DNA of 64,000 nt, taken from contig JAVEEC010000077.1 in NCBI GenBank assembly GCA_030840645.1, positions 1 to 64,000 on the forward strand. The letters are read 5' to 3'. The notes below the pieces were generated by a model. That model did not search any database. It saw only the letters and a program-made list of their open reading frames with translations, and was not told the origin of the DNA. Positions 43,612 to 52,758 of the stretch are shown piece after piece; positions within the stretch are counted from its first letter, which is position 1; the number at the start of each line of letters is the position of its first letter. The DNA comes from Frankiaceae bacterium. Lineage in GTDB: Bacteria; Actinomycetota; Actinomycetes; BP-191. The translations under genes and the position numbers were made by a program.

Positions 43612-44205
43612 GTGACGACCGAAGGGCGGACCACGCGGGGGGAACGCACCCGCGCGAAGCTGCTCGACGCCGCGCGCACGGCGTTCGCCGGGGTCCCCTG
43701 GAACCGCGCCCGCGTCGAGGACGTCTGCCGCGCCGCCGGCGTCGGCCACGGGACGTACTACGCGTACTTCGCGAACAAGGAGGCCATCCTCGAAGCGCTG
43801 GTCCGCCGCCACGCGGCCGAGCTGTACGGGCTCGCCGAGCAGCCCTGGACCAGCGGCGACGTCGAGAACGACGTCCGCCGGGTCATCCGCGGCTTCGTCG
43901 CCCTCTCCGAGGCGGACAGGGACATCCGCGAGGTGTGGTTCGCGGCCGCGCCGTCCGAGCCGGCGCTGCACGACCTGGTGAGCGAGGTCCGCAGCCAGTT
44001 CGTCGCCCGGGTGCGCGCGGCGCTGGTCGCCGCGGGTGAGGCCGGGCTCGCCCGCGCGGACCTGGACGTCGACGTGGCCGCGACCGCGCTCGCCGCGATG
44101 GTCGAGCAGACCGTCACCCTCGCCCAGCGGGGCGAGGGGCTGCCGACCGCGCGCCTGGTCGACGGCCTCACCGACCTCTGGGTGCACGCGGTGTACCGGG
44201 CATGA
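43612..44205 (+). CDS. TetR-family transcriptional regulator
   Basis: A 197-residue protein with an N-terminal helix-turn-helix (RTRAKLLDAARTAFAG ... VEDVCRAAGVGHGTYYAYFANKEAILEALV) and a C-terminal helical ligand domain. GTG at 43612 is preferred; another in-frame GTG at 43594 adds 6 residues. It may regulate the adjacent methyltransferase. Confidence 0.88.
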   Translation: MTTEGRTTRGERTRAKLLDAARTAFAGVPWNRARVEDVCRAAGVGHGTYYAYFANKEAILEALVRRHAAELYGLAEQPWTSGDVENDVRRVIRGFVALSEADRDIREVWFAAAPSEPALHDLVSEVRSQFVARVRAALVAAGEAGLARADLDVDVAATALAAMVEQTVTLAQRGEGLPTARLVDGLTDLWVHAVYRA

Positions 44206-44258
44206 CTGCGTCCCGCCGCATGGCTGTGTCCGCCGCATGACTGCGAACCGGGCATGAC
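44195..44258. repeat. Direct repeat spanning the TetR stop and methyltransferase start
   Basis: ACCGGGCATGAC occurs at 44195-44206 and again at 44247-44258, 52 bp apart. CATGACTGCG occurs at 44201-44210 and 44236-44245. The first copy contains the TetR stop codon, the second the ATG of the next gene. It looks like a small local duplication. Confidence 0.5.
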
Positions 44259-45096
44259 GTACGTCGACACCGGGCTCGACGCGGTCGGCGTCAACCGGGT
44301 GTTCCACGACCACGAGTGCCGGTACTACGACGAGCGGTTCGCGATCGTCCACGACCGGCGCACGGCGCGGCAGGCGCTGCGCGACGTCGAGTCCCTGCTC
44401 GGCCGCGCGCTGCGCCCGGGCGAGCGCGTCCTCGACGCCGGCTGCGGCACCGGCTACCTCGCCGCCGGCCTGCGGCGGGCCCGGCCGGACGTGTTCGTCG
44501 CCGGCGCCGACCTGTCCGCGGGCATGCTGGCGAACGCCCGCGCGGCCGGTGCCGCACCGCTCGCGCAGGCCGACGCGGCGCGGCTGCCGTTCGCCGACAG
44601 GGCGTTCGACGTCGTGGTGGCGCGGGGCGTGCTCCATCACCTCCCCGACGTCGTCGGCGCGCTGGGGGAGTGGCGGCGCGTGCTCCGCCCCGGCGGCGCG
44701 GTCGTGCTCGTCTCCGAGCCGACCCCGACCGTCGAACGGCACGGCGGCGTCCTCGTCCGCGGCCTCCTCGCCGCCCTCCGCCGCCCGCTCACGGCGGAGG
44801 AGGACTTCTGGGAGGTCGCGTCGATGGCCGCGAACCTGCACGTCTTCACCCCGGACTCCCTCGGCGCGCTGGCCCGCGCGGCCGGATACCGCGGCGTGGC
44901 CCTGTCGACGACGGACTTCGCGGACACGCTGCTGATCACCGCGTCGTACGTCGTCTGGGGCCGCGCCCCAGGCCTCGCCCGCCGCCTACCGTGGCGCCGC
45001 GCCGACGACCTGGCCCGCGCCGCGGACCGGGTGTTCTGGAACCGCCTCCTTCCCGTCTCCTGGCGGCACACCGTCGCCGGCGTGCTGCGTCCCTGA
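44254..45096 (+). CDS. Class I SAM-dependent methyltransferase
   Basis: This 280-residue protein has motif I VLDAGCGTGYLAAGL (about 60-74), the acidic residue in AGADLSAGM, and VARGVLHHLPD with the usual LRPGGAVVLVSEP. It resembles UbiE/demethylmenaquinone and small-molecule methyltransferases. Substrate unknown. Follows the TetR gene with 48 bp between. Confidence 0.85.
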   Translation: MTYVDTGLDAVGVNRVFHDHECRYYDERFAIVHDRRTARQALRDVESLLGRALRPGERVLDAGCGTGYLAAGLRRARPDVFVAGADLSAGMLANARAAGAAPLAQADAARLPFADRAFDVVVARGVLHHLPDVVGALGEWRRVLRPGGAVVLVSEPTPTVERHGGVLVRGLLAALRRPLTAEEDFWEVASMAANLHVFTPDSLGALARAAGYRGVALSTTDFADTLLITASYVVWGRAPGLARRLPWRRADDLARAADRVFWNRLLPVSWRHTVAGVLRP

Positions 45097-45143
45097 ATCG
45101 TGCGGCCCCTGAGCCCTGAACCCCTGAGCCCCTGAGGCCCTGA
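45091..45143. repeat. CCCTGA tandem repeat after the methyltransferase
   Basis: Six copies of CCCTGA start at 45091, 45107, 45114, 45122, 45130 and 45138, the later ones 7-8 bp apart. The first contains the methyltransferase stop. Because each unit contains TGA, it supplies stops in several frames. Confidence 0.6.
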
Positions 45144-45156
45144 GCCCGCAGTCCCG

Positions 45157-45176
45157 GGGCGCGGCGTTCCGCGCCC
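45157..45176. terminator. Hairpin between convergent genes
   Basis: GGGCGCGG-CGTT-CCGCGCCC is a perfect 8-bp stem with a 4-nt loop, placed between the methyltransferase and the convergent DUF3892 gene. It lacks a T-run but may act as a bidirectional terminator. Confidence 0.5.
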
Positions 45177-45188
45177 GGCCCTACCGGT

Positions 45189-45473
45189 TCAGCACGGCGG
45201 CAGGTTCTCGAGGTTGTCGAGCAGCGTGCTGTCCGGGTTGGTCTTCAGGTACGGCGCGGCCAGGCACCGAGCCGCCGGGCAGAACGACTGGGTCGAGATC
45301 TCGGCCGTGAACCCGCCGATCACCGTCAGCCAGACGTCGCCCCCGCAGATGCTGTCGAACACCTCCTTCCGCGTGTAGTGGATGCCCATGTCGGTGCAGA
45401 TGCCCTCGATGTGCTCGTGCGACCCGTCCACCGACGTCTCCCGGCGCACTCGCGTGACCGTGTACGTCGCCAT
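45189..45473 (-). CDS. DUF3892 protein under LexA control
   Basis: A 94-residue protein with the DUF3892 pattern: YTVTRVRRETSVDGSHEHIEGICT, YTRKEVFDSICGGDVW, CPAARCLAAPYLKTNPDSTLLDNLENLP. Cysteines may bind metal. A perfect LexA box ends 16 bp upstream of the ATG (GGAGG at the ribosome site). Function unknown; SOS induction suggests a DNA-damage role. Confidence 0.8.
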   Translation of the reverse strand: MATYTVTRVRRETSVDGSHEHIEGICTDMGIHYTRKEVFDSICGGDVWLTVIGGFTAEISTQSFCPAARCLAAPYLKTNPDSTLLDNLENLPPC

Positions 45474-45489
45474 CGTTCCTCCGTTGTGA

Positions 45490-45507
45490 TTCGAACACAT
45501 GTTCGAA
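45490..45507. promoter_or_regulatory. LexA (SOS) box upstream of DUF3892
   Basis: TTCGAACACATGTTCGAA is a fully palindromic match to TCGAAC-N4-GTTCGA. It lies 17 bp upstream of the DUF3892 ATG on the minus strand, so it probably overlaps that gene's promoter or transcript start. Confidence 0.85.
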
Positions 45508-45749
45508 CATAGACCGGCCCCGGGTCGCCACGCAAGCCCCCGACACGCCCGGTGGACAACCGCTCCACTTCGCACCACCACGTTCGGTATGGCCACCGGG
45601 ATGTAGCCGGTCCGTCACGCGGTGTACATATCTTGGGGTCGCTGTCGCCGGAGCCACTAGATGTGCCCGCGGTCGCCCTCCACCCCGTTGCACCGCCTCT
45701 GACCTGCGGTTTTACGACCTCAAGTAGCCACGGATAAGGGCCGATTGCC
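45508..45749. other. Non-coding region upstream of the dcw cluster
   Basis: About 240 bp between the LexA box and the mraZ promoter, with somewhat lower GC near 45625-45740. No gene or repeat was recognised. Confidence 0.4.
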
Positions 45750-45789
45750 TTGACCGTGGGGTGAAGTGGAGTACAGTGGCGCGCAGTGG
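45750..45789 (+). promoter_or_regulatory. mraZ promoter with four MraZ-box repeats
   Basis: TTGACC (45750-45755) and TACAGT (45772-45777) form a -35/-10 pair with a 16-bp spacer. Four GTGG units at 45756, 45766, 45776 and 45786 have exact 10-bp spacing and overlap the spacer, -10 and start region. Direct GTGG-type repeats of this period are the known MraZ operator, so this promoter should be autoregulated by MraZ. Confidence 0.8.
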
Positions 45790-45820
45790 AGAGAGTACGA
45801 GCGGGCGGGAGGTGGGGCCG

Positions 45821-46252
45821 GTGTTCCTCGGGACCCACCTGCCCCGGCTCGACGACAAGGGCCGGCTGATCCTGCCCGCGAAGTTCCGCGACGAGCTGGC
45901 CGCCGGCCTGGTGATCACCAAGGGCCAGGAGCGGTGCCTGTACGTGTTCCCGCTCGACGAGTGGGCGCGGATCACCGAGGGCCTGCGCAGCGCGCCCGTC
46001 ACGGTCAAGACCGGCCGGGAGTTCGGGCGGGTGCTGTTCGCCAGCGCGTCGGACGAGCTGCCGGACAAGCAGGGCCGGATCACCGTCCCTCCGAAGCTGC
46101 GCGAGTACGCGGGCCTGTCCAAGGACTGCGTCGTCATCGGGGCCAACACCCGGGTCGAGATCTGGGACGCGGCGGCCTGGGAGTCCTGGCTGGCCGAGGC
46201 GGAGCCCGGCTACGCCGACATGGCGGACGAGGTGATGCCGGGGGTGCTGTGA
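45821..46252 (+). CDS. mraZ: Transcriptional regulator MraZ
   Basis: A 143-residue protein with two AbrB-like repeats: [17 protein letters not shown] and [17 protein letters not shown] (the conserved D-x-x-GR signatures). GTG at 45821 is chosen because GGGAGGTGGGG precedes it and the homologues begin (M)FLGTH. It binds DNA repeats at its own promoter and controls the division cluster. Confidence 0.93.
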   Translation: MFLGTHLPRLDDKGRLILPAKFRDELAAGLVITKGQERCLYVFPLDEWARITEGLRSAPVTVKTGREFGRVLFASASDELPDKQGRITVPPKLREYAGLSKDCVVIGANTRVEIWDAAAWESWLAEAEPGYADMADEVMPGVL

Positions 46253-46412
46253 CGCGAGCGGAGCCACGGGCTCCCGCGGCAGGACAGACGCTGCCGTGAG
46301 GTCTCGAGCCCCGGGGCACCTTCCCCTGCCCCGGGGCGCGGGACCTGACAGCAGCGGAGGACGGAACGCACTGACGACCCGGGTCGCGAGCCCGGGAGAG
46401 AGAACGGTCGAG
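46253..46412 (+). ncRNA. Structured spacer ahead of rsmH (candidate mraW RNA motif)
   Basis: The 160-nt gap contains a perfect 11-bp stem, GCCCCGGGGCA (46308-46318) with TGCCCCGGGGC (46327-46337) and an 8-nt loop, plus GGGAGAGAG near 46393. An actinobacterial structured RNA called the mraW motif is known upstream of rsmH; position and hairpin fit, but the consensus could not be compared. Confidence 0.4.
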
Positions 46413-46553
46413 ATGGACTACACGCCCACCCGCCCCGCCGAGCCGTCGCTCGGCGCGGAGCTGCGCTCCAGCGCCCTGCTCTTCGCGATGGCCATCGCCT
46501 GCACCGCGGGCGCCGTCGGCGTCACGCAGCTCGCGCTCAAGGTCCTCGCGTAA
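46413..46553 (+). CDS. 46-residue membrane protein between mraZ and rsmH
   Basis: A 46-residue protein with a polar N-terminus ([18 protein letters not shown]) and one hydrophobic helix (about 20-42). ATG preceded by AGAGAACGG. No known family. It lies directly before rsmH in the dcw cluster, so a role in division is plausible but unproven. Confidence 0.6.
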   Translation: MDYTPTRPAEPSLGAELRSSALLFAMAIACTAGAVGVTQLALKVLA

Positions 46554-46558
46554 CCACC

Positions 46559-47506
46559 GTGTCCGAGCCCCGAAGCCACGTGCCGGTCCTGCTGGATCGG
46601 TGCGTCGCGCTGCTCGCCCCCGCGGCGACGCCCGGCGGCGTCCTCGTCGACGCCACGCTCGGGCTCGGCGGCCACACCGAGGCGTTGCTGGACGCGACGC
46701 CCGGGACCCGGGTCATCGGGCTGGACCGCGACCCCGAGGCGCTGGCCCGCTCGGCCGCGCGGCTCGCGCCGTACGGCGACCGGGTGACGTTCGCCCACGC
46801 CGTCTACGACGCTCTCCCCGACGTGCTGGCCGCCAACGGCGTCGAACGGGTCGACGGCGTGCTGTTCGACCTCGGCGTCTCCTCGCTGCAGCTGGACGAG
46901 GCCGAACGCGGCTTCTCCTACGCCAACGACGCCCCCCTCGACATGCGGATGGACCAGAGCGCAGGCCCGACCGCGGCCGAGGTCGTCAACACCTACCCGG
47001 TCGCCGCGCTGACGCGGATCCTGCGGGAGTACGGCGAGGAACGGTTCGCCAGCCGCGTCGCCCGCGCCATCGTCGACGGCCGGCCCTGGGCGACCACGGC
47101 GCCGCTGGCGGAGACGGTCCGCGAGTCGATCCCGGCGGCGACCCGGCGCCACGGGGGCCACCCGGCGAAGCGCACGTTCCAGGCGCTGCGGATCGAGGTC
47201 AACGGCGAGCTGGCCGCGCTGGCCGCGGCGATGCCGGCGGCGATCTCGGCGCTGCGCGTCGGCGGGCGGCTGGTCGTGCTGGCCTACCACTCGCTCGAGG
47301 ACCGGATCGTCAAGCGCGCCATCGCCGACGGGCTGCGCGGCTGCGTCTGCCCGCCCGACCTGCCGGTGTGCGTGTGCGGTCGCGAGCCGCAGCTCCGCCT
47401 CCTCGTCTCGGGATCCGAGGCGCCGACCGCGGCCGAGGTCGAGGCGAACCCGCGCGCCGCGTCCGCCCGCCTCCGCGCCGTCGAACGCGTCAGGGAGGCG
47501 GCGTGA
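46559..47506 (+). CDS. rsmH: 16S rRNA (cytosine-1402-N4)-methyltransferase
   Basis: A 315-residue SAM methyltransferase with [26 protein letters not shown] (motif I), [22 protein letters not shown] and [14 protein letters not shown]. It modifies C1402 of 16S rRNA. GTG start. Its end overlaps ftsL (GTGA). Confidence 0.95.
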   Translation: MSEPRSHVPVLLDRCVALLAPAATPGGVLVDATLGLGGHTEALLDATPGTRVIGLDRDPEALARSAARLAPYGDRVTFAHAVYDALPDVLAANGVERVDGVLFDLGVSSLQLDEAERGFSYANDAPLDMRMDQSAGPTAAEVVNTYPVAALTRILREYGEERFASRVARAIVDGRPWATTAPLAETVRESIPAATRRHGGHPAKRTFQALRIEVNGELAALAAAMPAAISALRVGGRLVVLAYHSLEDRIVKRAIADGLRGCVCPPDLPVCVCGREPQLRLLVSGSEAPTAAEVEANPRAASARLRAVERVREAA

Positions 47507-48054
47507 GCCCCGTCGCCGCTCCGGCGAGGACCGCCGCGGCCCGCCCGGCGCCGGCCCGCCGCGCGGCCGCCCCCGCGCGCCGTCCGGCCGCCCGCGCATC
47601 GCGGCCGGCCCTGCGGGTCGTCGCCCCGGTGCCGTCGCGGGCGCCGCGGGCGCCGTTCGTGCTGTTCTCGATGCTGCTCGTCGGCGTCGGCCTGGTCGGC
47701 CTGCTGGTGCTGAACACCGTCGTCGCGCAGGACGCGTTCACGATCCACGACCTGGACCGCAACGCCGCCACCCTCGCCGAACGCGAGCAGCTGCTCCGCC
47801 AGCAGGTCGCCGCCCTCGAGGCGCCGGCCGCGGTCGCCGACCGCGCTGCCAAGATCGGTCTGGTGCAGGCGGGGGACCCGGTGTTCCTGGCGCCGGACGG
47901 CCGCGTTCTCGGCAACCCCGTCGCCGCAACGGCGCCGCCGCCCCCGCCACCCGCGCCCACGGCTCAGGTCAGCGCCGCGCCGACCGCGGTGCAGCCCTCG
48001 GCGAAGACCGCGACGAAGCCGCGGACCAAGCCCACCCCGACGGCGAAGCCGTGA
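47503..48054 (+). CDS. ftsL: Cell division protein FtsL-like
   Basis: A 183-residue bitopic protein with an Ala/Pro/Arg-rich cytoplasmic tail, one membrane helix (about 54-74) and a short coiled coil ([22 protein letters not shown]). It ends in a Pro/Lys-rich tail. Position between rsmH and ftsI is that of FtsL, a scaffold of the divisome. Sequence conservation is low by nature, so the call relies on context. Confidence 0.85.
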   Translation: MSPVAAPARTAAARPAPARRAAAPARRPAARASRPALRVVAPVPSRAPRAPFVLFSMLLVGVGLVGLLVLNTVVAQDAFTIHDLDRNAATLAEREQLLRQQVAALEAPAAVADRAAKIGLVQAGDPVFLAPDGRVLGNPVAATAPPPPPPAPTAQVSAAPTAVQPSAKTATKPRTKPTPTAKP

Positions 48055-49886
48055 CCGCCCCCCGCAAGCCCGTGGCCCGCAAGCCCGTGGCCCGCAAGCC
48101 CGCGGCCCGCAAGCCCGCGGCCCGCAAGCCCCCCCCGCGCAAGCCGGCCGCCCGCCGCCCGGCCCCGCGGCCCAACGCCCGCGCCGACACGGGACGGCGG
48201 CTGGTGCACGCGCTGTTCGCGATCGCGTTCGTTCTCGTGTTGCTGGCCGGGCGGCTGGTGCAGCTCCAGGGGTTCGAGTCGACGACGTACGCGGCCAAGG
48301 CCGAGCAGCAGCGCCTCCGCAAGGTCGAGCTGGCGGCGACGCGCGGCAGCATCCTCGACCGCGACGGGCGCCCGCTCGCCATGAACGTCGACGCCCGCGC
48401 CGTCTACGCCGACCCCAAGCTGGTCATCGACCCGGCGGGGACCGCGGCGACGCTGGCGCCGTTCCTCAAGGCGACGGTGAAGGACCTGACCGAACGCCTG
48501 TCCCGCAAGTCGCGGTTCGTGTACCTGGCGCGCGGCGTCGACCCGGAGACCGCGCGCACGGTGATGAAGGCCGCGCTGCCCGGCGTCGGCGCGCTGCCGG
48601 AGAGCCGCCGCGTCTACCCGAACAACGGCCTCGGCGCGGCCGTGATCGGCTTCGTCGGCCGCGAGGGCGACGGGCTCGGCGGCATCGAGTACGCGCTCGA
48701 CCGCGACCTCGCCGGCAAGCCGGGCGAGGAGCTGGTCGAGGAGGACACCCAGGGCCGCCAGATCCCGGCGGGGTCGCACCGCGTCGACCCGCCGGTCGCG
48801 GGGGTCTCGCAGGTGCTGACGATCGACCGCGACATCCAGTGGTTCGCCGAGAAGACGCTGGCCGAGCAGGTCGCCAAGACCCACGCGAAGAGCGGGCAGA
48901 TCGTCGTGATGGACGTCAAGACCGGCGAGATCCTGGCGCTCGCCGTGGCGCCGTCGTTCGACCCGAACGCCCCGGCGAAGTCGCCCGCCAGCCTGCGCGG
49001 CAACCCGGCCCTGTCGACGGTCTACGAGCCCGGCAGCGTCAACAAGGTGATCACCGCCGCCGCGGCGCTGGAGACCGGGCTGCTGCGGCCGGACACGCCG
49101 GTCGTCGTGCCGCCGTCGATCCGGGTCGCGGACAAGACGTTCACCGACGCGCACGCGCACGGTACGGAGACGCTGACGTTCACCGGCGTCCTCGCGGAGT
49201 CGAGCAACATCGGCACGATCGGCATCGCGCAGCGGCTCGGCAAGGACCGCATCTACGAGTACCTGCGCAGGTTCGGCCTCGGCGAGCGGACCGGCATCAA
49301 GTTCCCCGGCGAGAGCCCGGGACTGCTGCCGCACCCCGAGGACTGGTGGGGCACGGCGATGGGCACCATCCCGATCGGCCAGGGCGTCGCGGCGACCAGC
49401 CTCCAGGTCGCGTCGGCGTACGCCGCCGTCGCCAACGGCGGGGTCCGCGTCCAGCCGAGCCTGATCAAGGGCAGCCTCGACAACACCGGCCGGCTGCACC
49501 CCGCGGCCGCCCCCAAGAAGGTCCGCGCCGTGTCGGCGAAGACGGCATCCGAGGTCACGACGATGCTCGAAGCCGTCGTGTCCAAGGGCGGCACCGCGCC
49601 GATGGCGGCGATCGACGGCTACCGCGTCGCGGGCAAGACGGGCACCGCCCGCAAGGTCCGCCCGGACGGGCGCGGGTACGCAGGGTACGTCGCGTCGTTC
49701 GTCGGCTTCGCGCCCGCGGACGCGCCCCGTCTCGTGGTCGAGGTGGTCCTCGACGAGCCGGTCCCGATCTTCGGCGGCCTCGTCGCCGCGCCGGTGTTCA
49801 GGACGGTCATGGGGTTCTCGCTCGGCGCCCTGCACGTCCCCCCGACGGGCCGGCCGTCGCCGGTGTCGCGGCTGCGCTTTCCGTGA
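48051..49886 (+). CDS. ftsI: Division-specific peptidoglycan transpeptidase (PBP3/FtsI)
   Basis: A 611-residue class B PBP. The N-terminus has tandem RKPxA units, then one membrane helix (about 50-69), the dimerisation region, and a transpeptidase domain with S329-V-N-K332, S384-S385-N386 and K529-T530-G531. It crosslinks septal peptidoglycan. GTG start overlapping ftsL (GTGA). Confidence 0.95.
   Translation: MTAPRKPVARKPVARKPAARKPAARKPPPRKPAARRPAPRPNARADTGRRLVHALFAIAFVLVLLAGRLVQLQGFESTTYAAKAEQQRLRKVELAATRGSILDRDGRPLAMNVDARAVYADPKLVIDPAGTAATLAPFLKATVKDLTERLSRKSRFVYLARGVDPETARTVMKAALPGVGALPESRRVYPNNGLGAAVIGFVGREGDGLGGIEYALDRDLAGKPGEELVEEDTQGRQIPAGSHRVDPPVAGVSQVLTIDRDIQWFAEKTLAEQVAKTHAKSGQIVVMDVKTGEILALAVAPSFDPNAPAKSPASLRGNPALSTVYEPGSVNKVITAAAALETGLLRPDTPVVVPPSIRVADKTFTDAHAHGTETLTFTGVLAESSNIGTIGIAQRLGKDRIYEYLRRFGLGERTGIKFPGESPGLLPHPEDWWGTAMGTIPIGQGVAATSLQVASAYAAVANGGVRVQPSLIKGSLDNTGRLHPAAAPKKVRAVSAKTASEVTTMLEAVVSKGGTAPMAAIDGYRVAGKTGTARKVRPDGRGYAGYVASFVGFAPADAPRLVVEVVLDEPVPIFGGLVAAPVFRTVMGFSLGALHVPPTGRPSPVSRLRFP
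48063..48137 (+). repeat. 15-bp tandem repeat encoding the FtsI N-terminus
   Basis: CGCAAGCCCGTGGCC-type units are repeated four times (48063-48122), followed by a diverged fifth. Each encodes RKPVA or RKPAA. Copy number can probably vary by slippage without changing the frame. Confidence 0.8.
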
Positions 49887-49930
49887 CGGCGGTAGCCTCG
49901 GGGTCGCTCCGCACCCCGACGCGAGGATCG

Positions 49931-51391
49931 ATGTTGCCCGCCATGCCCCGCCCGGCCGGTCAGCTGCCGCGACCGTTGCGCGGCTGGCGTTCCGAGGCGC
50001 CGGACGTCTCCGTCTCGGGCGTCACGCACGATTCGCGCGAGGTCCGTCCTGGCGACGTCTACGCCGCCCTCCCCGGGTCGCGGGCGCACGGCGCCGACTT
50101 CGCGACACAGGCGGCCGCGGCGGGCGCCGTCGCGATGCTCTCCGACGTCGACTCGGAGGCGTTGCCGACCCTGGTCGTCCCTGACCCGCGGAAGGTCCTC
50201 GGCGACCTGGCCCGCTGGGTCTACGGCGACCCCTCCGCGGCGATGGACGTCATCGGCGTCACCGGCACCAATGGCAAGACCACGACCGGCTACCTGCTCG
50301 ACGCCGGGCTGACCGCGGCGGGCCGGACGACCGGCCTGATCGGCACGGTCGAGACCCGCATCGCGGGCGAACGCCTCGACTCTGCCCACACCACGCCCGA
50401 GGCGCCCGACCTCCAGGCGCTGCTCGCGGTGATGCGCGAACGCGGCGTCACCGGCGTCGGCATGGAGGTCTCGTCGCACGGCCTCGCGCTCGGCCGCGTC
50501 GACGGCACGACGTTCGCCGCCGCGATCTTCACCAACCTCTCCCAGGACCACCTCGACTTCCACGCCGACATGGAGTCGTACTTCAAGGCGAAGGCCGCGC
50601 TGTTCACGCCGGAGCGCGCGAAGGTCGCCGTGATCAACGTCGACGACCCGTACGGCGCCCGCCTGGTCGAACGTTCGCGGCTGCCGGTCGTCACGACGTC
50701 GGCGACCGGCGCGCGGCTCGCCGACTGGCAGGCGCACGACGTGGCGCTGTCGCCGGACGGCGTGACGTTCCGCGTCGTGGCGGCCGGCCTGGCTCGTGAC
50801 GTCCGGCTGCGCCTGCCGGCCGCGTACAACGTCGCGAACGCGCTCGGCGCGCTCGCCGCGCTCGTCTCCGTCGGCATCGACGCGGACGCCGCGATCGCGG
50901 GCGTCGAGTCGTTGCCGGGAGTGCCGGGCCGGCTTGAACGCATCGACCGCGGGCAGCCGTTCCTCGCCGTCGTCGACTACGCGCACACCCCGGACTCGGT
51001 CGCGTCCGTCCTGGCCGCGGTGCGACCGTTCGCCAGCGGGCGCGTGATCGTCGTCGTCGGCTGCGGCGGCGACCGCGACGCGGCGAAGCGGCCGTTGATG
51101 GGCGCCGCCGCCGCGCGCGGCGCGGACCTCGTCGTCGCGACGTCGGACAACCCGCGTTCCGAGGACCCGCTCGCGATCCTCGACGCGATGGTGAGCGGCA
51201 TCCGCGACGTCGGTACGACGCCGTACATCGTCGAGCCGGACCGCGCCGCCGCGATTCGCGTCGCGGTCGCGTCCGCCGGTCCCGGCGACGTCATCGTCGT
51301 CGCCGGCAAGGGCCACGAGCAGGGGCAGGAGTCGGGGGGCGTGACGGTGCCGTTCGACGACCGGCTGGTGCTGGCCGAGGCGCTGTCGTGA
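49931..51391 (+). CDS. murE: UDP-MurNAc-tripeptide synthetase MurE
   Basis: A 486-residue ATP-dependent ligase that adds the third amino acid. P-loop GTNGKTT with K116, and the DNPR motif (D406-R409) that marks diaminopimelate-adding enzymes. ATG 49931 follows GAGGA. Stop overlaps murF (GTGA). Confidence 0.95.
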   Translation: MLPAMPRPAGQLPRPLRGWRSEAPDVSVSGVTHDSREVRPGDVYAALPGSRAHGADFATQAAAAGAVAMLSDVDSEALPTLVVPDPRKVLGDLARWVYGDPSAAMDVIGVTGTNGKTTTGYLLDAGLTAAGRTTGLIGTVETRIAGERLDSAHTTPEAPDLQALLAVMRERGVTGVGMEVSSHGLALGRVDGTTFAAAIFTNLSQDHLDFHADMESYFKAKAALFTPERAKVAVINVDDPYGARLVERSRLPVVTTSATGARLADWQAHDVALSPDGVTFRVVAAGLARDVRLRLPAAYNVANALGALAALVSVGIDADAAIAGVESLPGVPGRLERIDRGQPFLAVVDYAHTPDSVASVLAAVRPFASGRVIVVVGCGGDRDAAKRPLMGAAAARGADLVVATSDNPRSEDPLAILDAMVSGIRDVGTTPYIVEPDRAAAIRVAVASAGPGDVIVVAGKGHEQGQESGGVTVPFDDRLVLAEALS

Positions 51392-52758
51392 ACCCCACGA
51401 CGCTGGCCGAGGTCGCCCGGGTCGTCGGCGGCCGGCTCGCCGATGCGGTAGGCGACGAGGTCGTCACCGGCGCCGCGATCGACTCGCGCCGTGTCGGGCC
51501 GGGCGACCTCTTCGTCGCGTTGCCGGGCGAACGCGCCGACGGCCACGACCACGCCAACGCCGCCGTCGCGGCGGGCGCGGGCGGCGTCCTCGCGACGCGG
51601 CCGGTCGGCCTCCCCGCCGTCGTCGTCGCCGACCCGGCCGCCGCTCTCGGCACGCTCGCCTGCTGGTCGGCCGCGCGGCTGCCGGCGCGGGTCGTCGGCA
51701 TCACCGGGTCCACCGGCAAGACCTCGACCAAGGACCTGGTCGCGCAGGTGCTCGAACGCGCCGGGGAGACCGTCGCCGCGGTCGGCTCGTTCAACAACGA
51801 GCTCGGCCTGCCGCTCACGGTCCTGCGCGCGGACGCGGGGACGGAGTACCTCGTCCTGGAGATGAGCGCGCGCGGCACCGGACACATCGCCTGGCTCTGC
51901 GGCGTCGCACCGCCCGAGGTCGGCGTCGTCCTCAACGTCGGCGTCGCGCACCTCGGCGAGTTCGGCAGCCGCGAGGCGATCGCCACGGCGAAGGGCGAGC
52001 TGCTCACCGCGCTGCCGCCGGACGGGCTCGCCATCCTCAACGCCGACGACCCGCTGGTCATGGCGATGCCGACCGCGGCCCGGGTCGTGACGTTCGGCGG
52101 CGACTACCGGGCCGCAGAGATCACGCTGGATGCGCTGGGGCGCAGCCGCTTCACGCTCGTGACGCCCGACGGCGAAGCGGCCGTCGCGCTGCGGCTCGTC
52201 GGCGAGCACAACGTCTCGAACGCCCTCGCCGCTGCGGCCGTCGGCGCCTGGGCGGGGCTCTCGACGGAGACGATCGCGGACGCGCTGTCGAACGCCGTCC
52301 CGCGCAGCCGCTGGCGGATGGAGGTCCGCGAGACGGCGGACGGGGTGACCGTCATCAACGACGCCTACAACGCCAACCCCGACTCGATGCGTGCCGCCCT
52401 CAAGACACTGGCCGCCGCGGGCCGGGGCGGCGGCCGCACCTGGGCGGTGCTCGGCGAGATGGCCGAGCTCGGCGACGCCGCGTGGGAGGCGCACGACGAG
52501 ATCGGGCGGCTCTGCGTGCGCCTCGACGTGAGCCGGCTGGTCGCCGTCGGGCCGAACGCGAAGGGCATCCACGCGGGCGCGGCGCTGGAGGGGTCGTGGG
52601 GCGAGGAGGCGGCGTTCGTCGACGACGCGGACGCGGCCCTGGAGCTGCTGCGCGCGCAGCTGCGACCGGGTGACGTGGTACTCGTGAAGGCATCCCGCGC
52701 GGCCGGCCTCGAACGCGTCGCGCTCGCGCTCACCCCCGACGAGGAGGCAGGCCGTTGA
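51388..52758 (+). CDS. murF: UDP-MurNAc-pentapeptide synthetase MurF
   Basis: A 456-residue ligase that adds D-Ala-D-Ala. It has the P-loop [10 protein letters not shown], the [12 protein letters not shown] block and [15 protein letters not shown], all typical of MurF. GTG start coupled to murE. Confidence 0.95.
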   Translation: MNPTTLAEVARVVGGRLADAVGDEVVTGAAIDSRRVGPGDLFVALPGERADGHDHANAAVAAGAGGVLATRPVGLPAVVVADPAAALGTLACWSAARLPARVVGITGSTGKTSTKDLVAQVLERAGETVAAVGSFNNELGLPLTVLRADAGTEYLVLEMSARGTGHIAWLCGVAPPEVGVVLNVGVAHLGEFGSREAIATAKGELLTALPPDGLAILNADDPLVMAMPTAARVVTFGGDYRAAEITLDALGRSRFTLVTPDGEAAVALRLVGEHNVSNALAAAAVGAWAGLSTETIADALSNAVPRSRWRMEVRETADGVTVINDAYNANPDSMRAALKTLAAAGRGGGRTWAVLGEMAELGDAAWEAHDEIGRLCVRLDVSRLVAVGPNAKGIHAGAALEGSWGEEAAFVDDADAALELLRAQLRPGDVVLVKASRAAGLERVALALTPDEEAGR

